A DNA stretch of 64,000 nucleotides from an uncultured Aquimarina sp. (GCA_947492105.1 CANLMN010000008.1:1-64000), one strand, 5' to 3'; shown: positions 1 to 9,200, numbered from the stretch's first letter. Made by a program: numbers and translations. The notes: generated by a model not told the origin, from the letters alone.

Positions 1-81
1 AAAAGAAAATATATCCATCAATAACTTTTTAGAATTCAAACAAATATACAAAATTAGGACACTTTACGGATATACATATTC

Positions 82-175
82 AAGTATAACCTTAGCTACG
101 AAATAATTTTTTAGCGAAAAAATAGTAGAAAAAGAACCGAAGTATTAGCCCGTAATTATTTTTTTAAATGGTATT
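82..175 (+). repeat. Dispersed repeat family 2, truncated copy
   Basis: Right half of a roughly 150-bp intergenic repeat. It carries the core TAACCTTAGCTACGA, the segment TTAGCGAAAAAATAGTAGAA, then AAAAGAACCGAA and an end reading AAATGGTAT. Close matches lie at 277-402 and 45024-45176, with reverse-complement copies at 10132-10210, 56837-56878 and 58702-58849. No ORF is present. The 419-bp stretch before ftsY holds this copy, a family 3 fragment and a second family 2 copy, and nothing else recognisable. Confidence 0.7.
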
Positions 176-210
176 AGCTCCAAAACGAAAAGTCAAGATA
201 CGTTTCTAGA
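176..210 (+). repeat. Dispersed repeat family 3, 3'-end fragment
   Basis: A short stretch reading CGAAAAGTCAAGATACGTTT matches the right-hand end of family 3 (compare AAAAGTCAGGATGCGTTTAT at 23580-23599 and AAAAGTCAAGATAAGTTC at 48997-49014). It directly abuts the end of a family 2 copy. The same two families are neighbours at 9997-10210 and at 58702-59058. Confidence 0.5.
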
Positions 211-276
211 ACAACAAGAAGCGCTGTACACAATATCAATGCACCTAGCGGTACATTGACAACTCATTGGAATTCT

Positions 277-402
277 TATACCAATTAAAATAATTGTTTG
301 AACGATAAAATTTAAGCATAGCCCTAGCTACGGTTTCGTTTTTTTTAGTGAAAGAATAATAGAAAAAGAAACTAATTAATGTTATAATTAGTTTTTAAAC
401 GG
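277..402 (+). repeat. Dispersed repeat family 2, copy with left end
   Basis: Begins TTATACCAATTAAAATAATT and continues through the core AAGCATAGCCCTAGCTACGG and a TAGTGAAAGAATAATAGAAA segment. Both halves match the copy at 45024-45176. The left end (TATACCA-TTAAAA) is the approximate inverse of the right end (TTTTAAATGGTAT), so the element has imperfect terminal inverted repeats. Confidence 0.65.
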
Positions 403-419
403 CCTTACAACCTTATCAG

Positions 420-1376
420 TTACTTAAAAAAAGAATCTACAAATTCATATTTATTAAAAACCTGTAAATCTTCTACTCCTTCTCCCACTCCGATATACTT
501 TACAGGAATCTGAAACTGATCACTAATTCCAATAACCACTCCACCCTTTGCCGTACCATCGAGTTTGGTCACTGCAAGCGACGTCACCTCCGTGGCAGCC
601 GTAAATTGTTTTGCTTGTTCAAATGCGTTTTGACCAGTAGAACCATCCAACACCAACAATACATCATGCGGTGAATGATCTACCACTTTTTGCATTACAC
701 GCTTGACCTTCGTCAATTCGTTCATCAAATTGATCTTATTATGCAAACGTCCTGCAGTATCTATAATAACCACATCAGCATCTTGGGCTACCGCAGCATT
801 CAAGGTATCAAATGCTACAGAAGCAGGGTCACTCCCCATTTCTTGCTTAATAATAGGAACATCTACACGATCTGCCCATACTTGTAATTGCTCAATCGCC
901 GCAGCTCGAAACGTATCTGCAGCCCCTAGCACTACTTTGAGTCCTTGTTTCTTGAACTGATACGCCAACTTACCTATTGTTGTAGTTTTCCCAACTCCGT
1001 TTACACCAACGACCATCAACACATAGGGTTTGTTGGCTACTGTTGGGATACTATAATCTGTTGCTTCACCAACCGTAGTTTCTGACAACAAAGCAGCAAT
1101 CTCTTCGCGTAAAATAACATTTAATTCATCCGTACCTAGATATTTATCTTTGGCTACTCGTGCTTCAATGCGATCTATAATCTTGACAGTTGTTTTTACA
1201 CCCACATCACTACTCACCAATACCTCTTCCAAATTATCCAAAACATCATCATCTACTTTGGATTTTCCTGCAACAGCTTTTCCTAACTTCGAAAAAAAAC
1301 TAGTTTTAGATTTTTCTAATCCCTTGTCTAAGGTTTCTTTTTTTTCTGAGGAAAATATTTTTTTAAAAAACTTCAT
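420..1376 (-). CDS. ftsY: Signal recognition particle receptor FtsY
   Basis: GTPase receptor for the signal recognition particle. It docks SRP-ribosome complexes at the inner membrane for co-translational insertion. The 318-residue protein has a short N-terminal part and a complete NG domain. The P-loop GVNGVGKTT lies at about 124-132, DTFRAAA at 154-160, DTAGR at 206-210 and TKLDG at 270-274. The acidic N-terminal A domain of proteobacterial FtsY is missing, which is normal for Bacteroidota. It lies downstream of rpmB-rpmG-DUF4295 on the same strand, but a hairpin terminator at 1438-1474 separates them, so it may have its own promoter or depend on read-through. Confidence 0.97.
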   Translation of the reverse strand: MKFFKKIFSSEKKETLDKGLEKSKTSFFSKLGKAVAGKSKVDDDVLDNLEEVLVSSDVGVKTTVKIIDRIEARVAKDKYLGTDELNVILREEIAALLSETTVGEATDYSIPTVANKPYVLMVVGVNGVGKTTTIGKLAYQFKKQGLKVVLGAADTFRAAAIEQLQVWADRVDVPIIKQEMGSDPASVAFDTLNAAVAQDADVVIIDTAGRLHNKINLMNELTKVKRVMQKVVDHSPHDVLLVLDGSTGQNAFEQAKQFTAATEVTSLAVTKLDGTAKGGVVIGISDQFQIPVKYIGVGEGVEDLQVFNKYEFVDSFFK

Positions 1377-1437
1377 TCAAAATATGGTTAGTCCATTATA
1401 CACTAATACTATTGATATCGTATCTACAGTACAAATT

Positions 1438-1474
1438 AAAACAAAAAAGCCATCCCGAAAAAATCGAGACAGCT
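1438..1474 (-). terminator. Intrinsic terminator after the rpmB-rpmG-DUF4295 operon
   Basis: On the minus strand AGCTGTCTCGA pairs with TCGGGATGGCT around a T-rich loop, using some G-U pairs. A run of T follows. It sits 23 nt past the DUF4295 stop and before ftsY. Confidence 0.7.
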
Positions 1475-1496
1475 ATTTATGTATTTTGCAATAAAA

Positions 1497-1649
1497 TTAT
1501 TTTTTCTTCATAAAGTCATTTACAGCATCTGGAGCCATAATTGCCTCAACAAAAGTATAAGCCCCAGTTTTTGGAGATTTAACCATCTTGATTGCTTTCG
1601 TCAATCTATTTGACTTTGTCTGTAACGATGCTACCGATTTCTTTGCCAT
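1497..1649 (-). CDS. DUF4295 family small protein
   Basis: A 50-residue basic protein starting MAKKSVASLQTKSNRLTKAI and ending FMKKK, read directly from the reverse strand. Its length, composition and place immediately after rpmG match the DUF4295 family, which sits in the rpmB-rpmG-ftsY neighbourhood of many Bacteroidota. The function is not established. The small, Lys-rich character and the ribosomal-protein operon suggest a ribosome-associated protein, which is an inference. The start codon is 6 nt past the rpmG stop, so the genes are tightly co-transcribed. Confidence 0.9.
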   Translation of the reverse strand: MAKKSVASLQTKSNRLTKAIKMVKSPKTGAYTFVEAIMAPDAVNDFMKKK

Positions 1650-1655
1650 GTCTTA

Positions 1656-1838
1656 TTATTTTATCTCTTTATGAACCGTCATCTTCTTAAGTATTGGATT
1701 AAATTTCTTTATCTCCAATCGATCCGGTGTATTCTTTTTGTTCTTTGTTGTAATATATCGTGACGTTCCTGGTTGACCACTTGTTTTGTGCTCAGTACAT
1801 TCCAAGATCACTTGTACTCTATTTCCTTTTTTTGCCAT
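1656..1838 (-). CDS. rpmG: 50S ribosomal protein L33
   Basis: A 60-residue L33 of the large ribosomal subunit. It begins [17 protein letters not shown] and has the family segment [20 protein letters not shown]. The CxxC zinc pairs of the zinc-binding L33 form are absent: only one Cys is visible, so this is the zinc-free type. It lies 28 nt after rpmB and 6 nt before the DUF4295 gene in one ribosomal operon. Confidence 0.97.
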   Translation of the reverse strand: MAKKGNRVQVILECTEHKTSGQPGTSRYITTKNKKNTPDRLEIKKFNPILKKMTVHKEIK

Positions 1839-1866
1839 GGTACTTTCTTTTTACGCTATGCAATGA

Positions 1867-2106
1867 TTATTTTGTAAGAAATCCTTTAGCTTTTGCTTCT
1901 TTCAAAACAGCACTAATTCCATTCTTATTGATATTTTTTAAAGCTGCAGTAGAAATCTTTAAGGTGATCCAACTGTCTTCCTCAGGAATGTAAAAACGCT
2001 TTTTGATCAAATTCGCATTGAATTTACGTTTTGTTTTATTCATCGCATGAGAAACATTGTTCCCAACCATCGCTTTTTTCCCAGTAAGTTCGCAAACTCT
2101 TGACAT
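1867..2106 (-). CDS. rpmB: 50S ribosomal protein L28
   Basis: A 79-residue L28 of the large ribosomal subunit. It begins [20 protein letters not shown], the conserved N-terminal signature, followed by the basic [10 protein letters not shown] segment. It is the first gene of the operon rpmB-rpmG-DUF4295. The divergent gap to the DUF2911 gene (2107-2287) must contain both promoters. The only T-rich candidate element seen there was too weak to list. Confidence 0.97.
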   Translation of the reverse strand: MSRVCELTGKKAMVGNNVSHAMNKTKRKFNANLIKKRFYIPEEDSWITLKISTAALKNINKNGISAVLKEAKAKGFLTK

Positions 2107-2287
2107 GATTTTCTTGACTTTTAGTGTTATTTCAAAACAGGATGCAAATTAACGAATATTTTACCGAATCACCAACACTTTTCTTCAAAAAAATAGAAAG
2201 TTTTTTTGAACTCAAAATAAGACAGCTAATATATTTCAAAATATAGTTGATTTTCTATCTTGTAATCACAAAAACAACACCCTAATT

Positions 2288-2851
2288 ATGTCAAAAAAAA
2301 CCAAAAAACTCCTGAGCATACTTATTCTTGCCATATTACTGCTCTTTATAGGTTTTCAACTACTTCGCTACAACACCAAAAAGCATAGTCCCGAAACAAC
2401 AATCACCCATACCATTGGCGCATCTACCGTTACTGTAACCTATAGCGCTCCTTACAAAAAAGGTCGACCTATTTTTGGCTCTTTAGTTCCTTACAACCAA
2501 ATCTGGCGAACTGGCGCTAACGAACCTACAACATTCACTACCACCACACCGCTTTCTATTGATGGCTCTCAACTCCCCAAAGGCACTTATACCTTGTGGA
2601 CAATACCTGGAGAAAAATCTTGGAAAATTATTTTTAACCGTGGTCTATACAACTGGGGAGTCTCTTTTGACGGCACACCGACACACGATCCGGCACTTGA
2701 CACACTAGTACTTGAGGTACCCAAACAGCAACTGTTGAATATTGTAGAACAGTTTTCTATCTATTTTGAGGATACCTCTCATCTCTCTTATATGTATCTA
2801 GCTTGGGACACTACAGTCCTTACTATTCCTATTCGTCTAGCAAAAGATTAA
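2288..2851 (+). CDS. DUF2911 domain protein, membrane-anchored or secreted
   Basis: A 187-residue protein with an N-terminal hydrophobic segment (about residues 8-24) that acts as a signal anchor, followed by a DUF2911 domain. Family features are the VTVTYSAPYKKGRPIFGSLV region, the WRTGANEPTTF motif near residues 75-85, the LPKGTYTLWTIPGE segment, and the W-rich end. The family is common in Bacteroidota and its biochemical role is unknown. The C-terminal 23 bp overlap the convergent ohr gene tail to tail. Confidence 0.9.
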   Translation: MSKKTKKLLSILILAILLLFIGFQLLRYNTKKHSPETTITHTIGASTVTVTYSAPYKKGRPIFGSLVPYNQIWRTGANEPTTFTTTTPLSIDGSQLPKGTYTLWTIPGEKSWKIIFNRGLYNWGVSFDGTPTHDPALDTLVLEVPKQQLLNIVEQFSIYFEDTSHLSYMYLAWDTTVLTIPIRLAKD

Positions 2852-3257
2852 GGGTTACATCAATATTATTCTCTGTTGCTCTAGAATATGGACATACCTC
2901 ATGCGCTTCATTCACTAAACGCTCTCCTGTGGCTACATCCAAACCAGGCAAATAGCTATCCAAGATAACCTCTAATTGAAAATCTCCTTCTTCTGTCTTA
3001 CCCAAAGATACATTAGCCGTAACAGAAAAATCTCCTAAATCAATTTTCTCCAATCCTGCTACATGTTGCAACGCACTTCCGTAACAAGCAGCATAACCTG
3101 CCGCAAATAATTGCTCTGGATTTGTTTTATTAGCTGCTTCATTACCCCCTAATCCTTTTGGCAACGAAAGCTCCTTATCAATAACTCCATCATCCGTTGC
3201 TACATGTCCTTCTCTACCTCCTGTTGCCGTTGCTACCGCTGTATATAATGCTTCCAT
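2829..3257 (-). CDS. Organic hydroperoxide resistance protein, Ohr/OsmC family
   Basis: A 142-residue thiol peroxidase that reduces organic hydroperoxides with a reactive and a resolving cysteine. Cys58 lies in AAGYAACYGSALQHV and Cys122 in EVCPYSRATEN, the two expected positions. The N-terminal TATGGREGHV motif supports the Ohr subgroup over OsmC. No MarR-type OhrR regulator is adjacent. The 3' end overlaps the convergent DUF2911 gene by 23 bp. Confidence 0.95.
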   Translation of the reverse strand: MEALYTAVATATGGREGHVATDDGVIDKELSLPKGLGGNEAANKTNPEQLFAAGYAACYGSALQHVAGLEKIDLGDFSVTANVSLGKTEEGDFQLEVILDSYLPGLDVATGERLVNEAHEVCPYSRATENNIDVTLNLLLDE

Positions 3258-3399
3258 AATTTTTATTTTTTTGTTGTTATACTGTTTTAATTATTCTGTA
3301 ATCTCTTCATTTCTTTTCTCATCTATTCATCTAGCATATTGCTTAATAATTATCACTGGATAAATAAAGTTTTATTCCCTTATTTATTCCTGAAAATTC

Positions 3400-3975
3400 T
3401 CAGAACGTAGTCTTCAAAAATCGTTTTAGCACATAGCGATACAAAAGATAAAATAAACTTGCATACATTGTTCCAAAAGCAAAACCTGTCATCACATCCA
3501 AAGGATAATGCACTCCCACATAAATCCTACTATATCCGACAATCAACGCCCATACTATAAACAAAGGTACTATCCTACGGTAGTGTTTTCTCAGAACAAA
3601 CCTCAAAAAAACAGCAACCGCCATAGAATTTGCTGCATGTCCCGAAAAATACCCATAACCGATACATCGCCCCAAAATCTGTCGTGTATATTCCATAACA
3701 CCTTCTTGGAGACAGGGTCGCCATCGCATGAATAACTCTCGCTTAAAATATGTCGCCGTTTGATCCGTTACCGTAATAAGCAAAGCAACAGTAACCATTA
3801 CCAAGACCACCTCTTTCCAATGTTTCGTTTTTAGTAACAATACCAAAAACACCACATAAATAGGGATTTGATAATATTTATTGGTCATAAATAACCAAAA
3901 CCAGTCCCATGTAGTGCTACCCAAATTATTCAGGTACAAAAATAATGCTGCATCGTAATCTAGGAGTTGTTCCAT
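3400..3975 (-). CDS. PAP2-family membrane phosphatase
   Basis: A 191-residue integral membrane phosphatase of the PAP2 superfamily, possibly an undecaprenyl-diphosphate or lipid phosphatase. The three signature blocks are visible: K78 to R86-P87, Ser-Gly-His at 111-113 (FSGH in place of the usual PSGH), and SR149-150 with H156 and D160 in SRIYVGVHYPLD. About five to six hydrophobic helices are predicted by eye. The exact substrate cannot be told from sequence. Confidence 0.92.
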   Translation of the reverse strand: MEQLLDYDAALFLYLNNLGSTTWDWFWLFMTNKYYQIPIYVVFLVLLLKTKHWKEVVLVMVTVALLITVTDQTATYFKRELFMRWRPCLQEGVMEYTRQILGRCIGYGYFSGHAANSMAVAVFLRFVLRKHYRRIVPLFIVWALIVGYSRIYVGVHYPLDVMTGFAFGTMYASLFYLLYRYVLKRFLKTTF

Positions 3976-4105
3976 AAAAATTCAGCTCTCAAATTTTAGA
4001 AAATATTATTGATTAGGTCTAAGTATTCTTGAAGTAATTTGGACTCTTTTTACGGGAGCTGTTGAAGCTAAAAAAAAAGAAGCCTAAAACTACAACATAT
4101 CTCTT

Positions 4106-4333
4106 TTACTCATCATATCGAGCAATCTCTCTATCATAAAAATCATTTGCTCCCTGCATCAAACTTACCGCTTCTTCCTCTAACTGTTTTTCATCAGATT
4201 TGTCAAATTCTTCTAACCATTCTACCTCATCATTGGCCAAATTGACTATAAAACGCGGAAACTCGGTATGAATAATAAAAATATCCTCCGGATGGTCTGT
4301 ATTATCTCCTAACAAAAATTTTGGTAATTCCAT
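4106..4333 (-). CDS. Small acidic hypothetical protein
   Basis: A 75-residue acidic protein starting MELPKFLLGDNTDHPEDIFI, with no signal peptide or membrane segment. The clean start, coding-like composition and position between PAP2 and MATE genes support a real gene. I recognise no characterised domain; it resembles conserved short flavobacterial proteins of unknown function. Confidence 0.75.
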   Translation of the reverse strand: MELPKFLLGDNTDHPEDIFIIHTEFPRFIVNLANDEVEWLEEFDKSDEKQLEEEAVSLMQGANDFYDREIARYDE

Positions 4334-4347
4334 TTTATATTTTTTTT

Positions 4348-4424
4348 GGCGTCCAAGCGGGCTATCGCTACAATTCCACTCCGCCTATCGGCGTATGCGG
4401 GATTTACACTCCTATCCCTGACGC
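4348..4424 (+). repeat. Flavobacterial interspersed palindromic repeat, copy 1
   Basis: An unusually GC-rich block in an AT-rich gap. It starts GCGTCCAAGCGGGCTATCGCT, carries an imperfect hairpin (CCGCCTATCGGCGTATGCGG) and ends CTCCTATCCCTGACGC. Its two ends match the second copy at 49195-49269 (GCGGGCTAT and CTCCTATCCCTAACGC). Similar elements with the same ends are widespread in Flavobacteriia genomes, from memory. Confidence 0.75.
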
Positions 4425-4461
4425 ATTCATTCTTGCTCCAAAGAAAAACACTAGTATTATT

Positions 4462-5817
4462 CTATTCTAGAGCAGTATTTCGTATCATTTTTTTGCTAAG
4501 ATAATTAAAACGCACGTACAACAACACTGCTGATATCGTCAATCCCAACAAAAGCCCTATCCAAATTCCACGTACCCCCAAAACCGTATGTTGACTCAAA
4601 TAATAACACAACGGAAAACCTATTACCCAATACGCTACAAAACATATAATTGTCGGTATTTTTACATCCTGAAAACCTCGCAAAGCTCCCAGTATAACCG
4701 TTTGCATCCCGTCACTCACCTGAAACCACGCTGCAATCAACAATAGATCAATTGCAATACTCACCACCTCAGCATTATCAATATACCAACCAGGCAATAC
4801 ATCTTTTAGTATCACAAAACCAAATGCAAAACACACTTCGATCAACAAAACAAGCATAAAGATAGAAAACGCAATTCTACGTAAATCCGAATACGCTCCC
4901 ATCCCCTTTTGATTACCTACTCTAATAGTTGCTGCTACTCCAAGCCCAAAAGCAATCATAAATGTCATAGAAGCCAAATTCAACGCAATTTGATTTGCGG
5001 CCTGCGGATGCGTTCCCAAACTCCCAGCAAGAAAAATAGAGGCCGTAAAAATAGCTACCTCAAATAACACTTGTAAGGCTGTAGGGAACCCAAGAATTAG
5101 AATTCTTTTAAAAATTGATTTTTCAAAACGCTCCTTCGAGGACCATTGGAGATACGGTATAAACTTCTCCTTCTTTTTGAAAATCAAAAAGAAAAAAATC
5201 AGCATAAAAAATCGAGAAATCAAGGTTCCTATTGCAGCCCCCTCTAATGCTAACTTCGGAAAAATCCAAATTCCATAAATCAATAAGTAATTAAACACGA
5301 CATTCACTGCATTTGCTATTAATGTAGCATACATAGCATATCTAGTCTGAGACAACCCATCTGCAAACTGCTTAAAAGCCTGAAAAATCATCAGTGGAAT
5401 CATCGATAAAGCTACGATATTCAAATATGGCAAAGCAAGCTCAACAACCTCTGCAGGTTGATTGAGGTGATACAAAACAGGTTTTGCGATAAACAAAAAA
5501 GTACACAACACCACGCCACTAACTGTACATAACACTATTCCATGATGAAAATATCTTCTACCTCCCTCAACATCTTGTTTCCCATCCATCTCTGCAATCA
5601 AAGGAGTGAGCGCAAAAGAAAATCCCAATCCGATCGCTAGAGCAATAAATACAAGACCGTTTCCCAAAGAAATTGCTGCCAATGGAGCTGCTCCCAAATC
5701 ACCAACCATTAAGTTATCTACCAAACCTACGAGCACTTGCCCTAATTGCCCCATCATGATTGGTGCAGCAAGTTTGAGATTGGTTTTAAATTCTTTACTA
5801 TAATTCCTTAACACCAT
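4462..5817 (-). CDS. MATE-family efflux transporter
   Basis: A 451-residue inner-membrane cation-coupled multidrug and toxin exporter. About twelve hydrophobic helices in two halves are apparent. N-terminal family sequences include APIMMGQLGQVLVGLVDNLM and GLGFSFALTPLIAE, and the second half repeats the pattern (GFPTALQVLFEVAIF). Its length is typical for NorM/MATE proteins. The substrate is unknown. It is preceded by a repeat-bearing gap and appears monocistronic. Confidence 0.95.
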   Translation of the reverse strand: MVLRNYSKEFKTNLKLAAPIMMGQLGQVLVGLVDNLMVGDLGAAPLAAISLGNGLVFIALAIGLGFSFALTPLIAEMDGKQDVEGGRRYFHHGIVLCTVSGVVLCTFLFIAKPVLYHLNQPAEVVELALPYLNIVALSMIPLMIFQAFKQFADGLSQTRYAMYATLIANAVNVVFNYLLIYGIWIFPKLALEGAAIGTLISRFFMLIFFFLIFKKKEKFIPYLQWSSKERFEKSIFKRILILGFPTALQVLFEVAIFTASIFLAGSLGTHPQAANQIALNLASMTFMIAFGLGVAATIRVGNQKGMGAYSDLRRIAFSIFMLVLLIEVCFAFGFVILKDVLPGWYIDNAEVVSIAIDLLLIAAWFQVSDGMQTVILGALRGFQDVKIPTIICFVAYWVIGFPLCYYLSQHTVLGVRGIWIGLLLGLTISAVLLYVRFNYLSKKMIRNTALE

Positions 5818-5889
5818 TTGTTATTTTCTGCTACAAAGATATATACTTACACAAGTTAGCAGTACTTTTTCTCAAGAACTTTACAATAC

Positions 5890-6022
5890 AGTTTAGGTAT
5901 ATAAATTCGTATTAATGTCACTGTTATTTTTTTATACAAAAACACCGTGATGTTATTACATAGTCTAGCTAGGGACTATATGCACAAGGCGACATGCAAC
6001 ATTATATAGCTAATTTGGGATA
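5890..6022 (+). repeat. Dispersed repeat family 1, copy 1
   Basis: Starts CAGTTTAGGTATATAAATTC and ends ATATAGCTAATTTGGGATA. In between it matches the copy at 28629-28791 through AAAAACACCGTGATG and the CATAG segment, and the reverse-complement copy at 44868-45023. It carries an internal deletion of about 25 bp relative to those copies. It has no ORF. Apart from this repeat and the terminator at 6258-6289, I see nothing in the 495-bp gap 5818-6312. Confidence 0.75.
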
Positions 6023-6257
6023 AGAATTGATGCCCCTCACAACGAATAAGACATATACACTTATGACACCAATCCAAACATCTACTATTATTTTTAGTGA
6101 ATGTTATTTACTATTCCTAAACATGCGGTAACTCCACTCTACAGGTTCAGGTTTGGAATATATTAGGAGATACACTCATACAAGAAAAACAAAGACAATA
6201 CACCATGTTAGATAGTGAATCTGAGATACACCACAAGAACTAATGTGTGCCAAAAAC

Positions 6258-6289
6258 ATCAAGGGCTACTCTTGCGAGTAGCCCTTGAT
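6258..6289 (-). terminator. Intrinsic terminator of the first GH9 cellulase gene
   Basis: A perfect 14-bp stem (ATCAAGGGCTACTC with GAGTAGCCCTTGAT) with a 4-nt loop lies 24 nt past the GH9 stop codon. A short T-rich tract follows on the minus strand. Confidence 0.85.
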
Positions 6290-6312
6290 AACAATATTTT
6301 GATATGATCTTA

Positions 6313-9177
6313 TTACTGTACGGAAAGTTTTTGCACACCCACAGCTCCAGATACAGTTTGTATCTGTACGATATATAATCCTTTTGACAAACCACTAACA
6401 TTCATTTTGAAATTAGCAGCGCTTGAAATAGTTGTAGTACGTAATACTGCACCAGTAATACTAATTAACTTCACTACCGCACCAGTCAAATTATTCCCTT
6501 TGATAGCAAAAGAAGTACTTGCTGGATTTGGCACTAAGGAAACTCCCAATATTTCAAAATTATTGACTCCTAATGTTGGATCATCACATTCTGGAGCCAC
6601 AGAAGACTGACTAAAATAGATTGTAAAATTAGACACTCTAGAAGCCATTACAAAATTACCTTCATCTATAGCTACATCATAAGCACCATCCAAATTAGGA
6701 ATTCCTGATCCAGAAATAGTGATACCTGGCTGAGGCTCTCCAAAGGTATATGTTGCTTTTTCTTTTAAGTCTAAGTAAAAAGCTGGATTACCATCAGTCA
6801 AATTAAACGCAAATCCGTATAATCCTTTAGCTGGCAAATCCCAGTTGATAGTAAACTTATCAAAGTTGTTCATTTGAGGTCCACCCTCACCGATAACAAA
6901 CATATTCTCAAATGTTTTATTGATACTTGGTAAGGCAGTAATCATAGGAGCTCCAAAATCACAATCATCTCCTCCAGTTCCTGGTGCAAAAGCTGTAATC
7001 GTAAGAGTTGCTTTTCCAGTACCTCCATTACCATCATCTACTGTAAGTGTCACTGTATATACGCCACTCTCCGTATATGAATGTGTTGGATTCACTCCTG
7101 TACCAGAAGTTCCATCACCAAAATCGATACTATACGTCAACGTATCACCATCTGCATCTGTAGATCCAGAAGCATCAAACACAACATTAAGTGGTGCTTC
7201 TCCACGTTTTTTATCCGAAGTTAATACCGCTTTTGGTCTTCTGTTTCCACCACCACTACCTGGCTCTTCTCCAAATACTAACACACCATTATCATATACT
7301 GGTATATACGTACTTACAGCTCTTGTGCTCGTAATTTCATTAGCTGACCAGTCATTTGAATCGTCAAATGGCACTCCTCCTTTTACACTGATATTAATCT
7401 GAATCTCTCTTCTATGCTCAGATTCTCCTGCTGGCCATATATTATCACCTACTAGAGAAATATCAATGTAATACACTCCATTTGCTGCATCCCACTCCTC
7501 TACACTAAAAGTAGATGGACCTTGCGAAAACCCTTTCTTTATTTCAAAATCATCGATACTAAATCCTTGCTCTATCGCTTCAGAGATATCAAAGAAGTAG
7601 CGCATACTTATTTTGTTAGTATTCCTTGCAGGCCAAGCAGTACGATTCTCAAATTGCATGCTTACTGTATAACTCGTTGCATTATTACTGTTAAATTTTG
7701 CAGTGCTACGCAATTCCTCTCTTGAAGGAACCTCTTTGATAGGAAAATTTGTCAATGGCGTTCCTCCAAACTCGTCAAACATACGCACCAACACACCTGT
7801 AAAACCAGCATTATAGTCTGTAGCTACCTCATTTGCCAAAAACTCATTTCTGTCATCTACAAATTTATCATCTGGAGTTTTTGGACCACCTACTACTGCT
7901 CCATACAAAATATGACTTTGTTTTTCAGGAGCAGATTTTCCGCTATTGAGCCAGCTACCATGTGCTGTTCTATGATGTGGATCAAATGGAGGATTATTAC
8001 CAAAACCACACATAAAACTACGATTCAATGGATTATCACCCAATGCATAATCTGCTTGTCCCTTTGCAAAATCAAAGTAACGTTTTTTCAAATTCGCTGG
8101 AATATCCACTTTATCAGAAAATACCAATGCCAAGAAAGAAGTTGTTCCTGCATATCGCAATGATCCCCATTGAACTAACCAAGCCTGTCCTCCTGGAGTA
8201 TATGTTACTCTTTCTCCATTATGACCAACAGTCCAGAAATTCAGGTGATTCTGTGCTGCTGTTATATATTCTTGTTTTCCTGTTAACTGAGCCAAAAGTA
8301 TGTAACTTCCATACGATTTGTCATCCCAAGAATGCGCAAAACTATAAGGTTTCCCTTCATCTAGATCACCAGTAATTTTTTCATATTCTTTCTCTGCTTT
8401 GGCCAGATACTCCATTTTGTTTGTTGCACGATACAACCATGCCGCACCCCAAACTAACTCATCTTGATATCCACTCCATGATCTATAAAACTCAGGAGTA
8501 TCTTTATTTGAATCAGAATATAACCCTCTGTACTTATCCGCAAATTCATATAATTCCTCTGCATGACGTATTAATGTAGCGCTAAAAGCAGGATCCGAGT
8601 CTTTGAACAAAATACTAGAAGCAGAAAAAGCTGCTGCAAATTCTCCTGCAATGTCAGTACCTCCATTACTAGTATCCACCTTGAAAGAAGGACGTTGCGG
8701 CACCTTTGCCGTCATAGTCTCTGAAGTTACCCAATGATTATGATCTATTTTACCTTCACCTACTTGAATATACAACTCATTTTTTGCAGTATGACATTTG
8801 ATCATGTAATCCAGAGCAAACTTTATGTTACGTTTCAGGATCTCTAATTGTCCACTTTTTTTATAGGCATCCTCATATTCGATACCTCCCCATGCAAGCA
8901 TTGTAACACTTGCCGCCATTGGGAAATTAAATTTGACATTATCGCCGGCATCATACCAGCCTCCTGTAAGATCTAATCCTACATCTTTTCCGTGATCCAT
9001 ACCCGAATCATCTTTCCATGACACACGATTCCAGCTTGGCAATTTACCTGACTGCTGCACTTCGTAGAAGAAAAGGGATTTTTGTAACGCTTCTCCATAA
9101 TTGAAATCTTGAGCTAATGCAACTGAGCAAAAGGTCAAGACACTCATTGCAAAAATTACGATTTTTTTAGTTTTCAT
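6313..9177 (-). CDS. Secreted GH9-CBM3c cellulase with PKD, module A and T9SS domain
   Basis: A 954-residue exported endoglucanase, probably processive. In order it has a signal peptide (1-23), a GH9 catalytic domain (about 25-471), a CBM3c-type module (about 475-640), a glycine linker, a PKD domain (about 647-730), the Cys-bracketed module A (739-864) and a T9SS type A sorting domain (about 870-954). GH9 features are GWYDAGDN with the catalytic-base aspartates (76-79), the CGFGNNPPFDPHHRTAHGS histidine motif, and the proton-donor glutamate in NEVATDYNAG. GH9 followed directly by CBM3c is the architecture of processive clostridial and Thermobifida endoglucanases. Its first 640 residues are collinear with the adjacent GH9-GH48 protein, and parts are identical at DNA level. 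Confidence 0.95.
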   Translation of the reverse strand: MKTKKIVIFAMSVLTFCSVALAQDFNYGEALQKSLFFYEVQQSGKLPSWNRVSWKDDSGMDHGKDVGLDLTGGWYDAGDNVKFNFPMAASVTMLAWGGIEYEDAYKKSGQLEILKRNIKFALDYMIKCHTAKNELYIQVGEGKIDHNHWVTSETMTAKVPQRPSFKVDTSNGGTDIAGEFAAAFSASSILFKDSDPAFSATLIRHAEELYEFADKYRGLYSDSNKDTPEFYRSWSGYQDELVWGAAWLYRATNKMEYLAKAEKEYEKITGDLDEGKPYSFAHSWDDKSYGSYILLAQLTGKQEYITAAQNHLNFWTVGHNGERVTYTPGGQAWLVQWGSLRYAGTTSFLALVFSDKVDIPANLKKRYFDFAKGQADYALGDNPLNRSFMCGFGNNPPFDPHHRTAHGSWLNSGKSAPEKQSHILYGAVVGGPKTPDDKFVDDRNEFLANEVATDYNAGFTGVLVRMFDEFGGTPLTNFPIKEVPSREELRSTAKFNSNNATSYTVSMQFENRTAWPARNTNKISMRYFFDISEAIEQGFSIDDFEIKKGFSQGPSTFSVEEWDAANGVYYIDISLVGDNIWPAGESEHRREIQINISVKGGVPFDDSNDWSANEITSTRAVSTYIPVYDNGVLVFGEEPGSGGGNRRPKAVLTSDKKRGEAPLNVVFDASGSTDADGDTLTYSIDFGDGTSGTGVNPTHSYTESGVYTVTLTVDDGNGGTGKATLTITAFAPGTGGDDCDFGAPMITALPSINKTFENMFVIGEGGPQMNNFDKFTINWDLPAKGLYGFAFNLTDGNPAFYLDLKEKATYTFGEPQPGITISGSGIPNLDGAYDVAIDEGNFVMASRVSNFTIYFSQSSVAPECDDPTLGVNNFEILGVSLVPNPASTSFAIKGNNLTGAVVKLISITGAVLRTTTISSAANFKMNVSGLSKGLYIVQIQTVSGAVGVQKLSVQ

Positions 9178-9200
9178 AAATTATTTTTAAAAAGGGCCCC

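Noticed and set aside
2829-2851. Overlap of DUF2911 and ohr as a possible regulatory antisense arrangement
   Set aside because: A 23-bp tail-to-tail overlap is common between convergent genes and needs no special explanation.
6920-7402. 160-residue plus-strand ORF inside the GH9 gene
   Set aside because: It lies opposite the CBM3c/PKD-coding part of a clearly recognised gene, with no family resemblance and biased composition (P, S, V).
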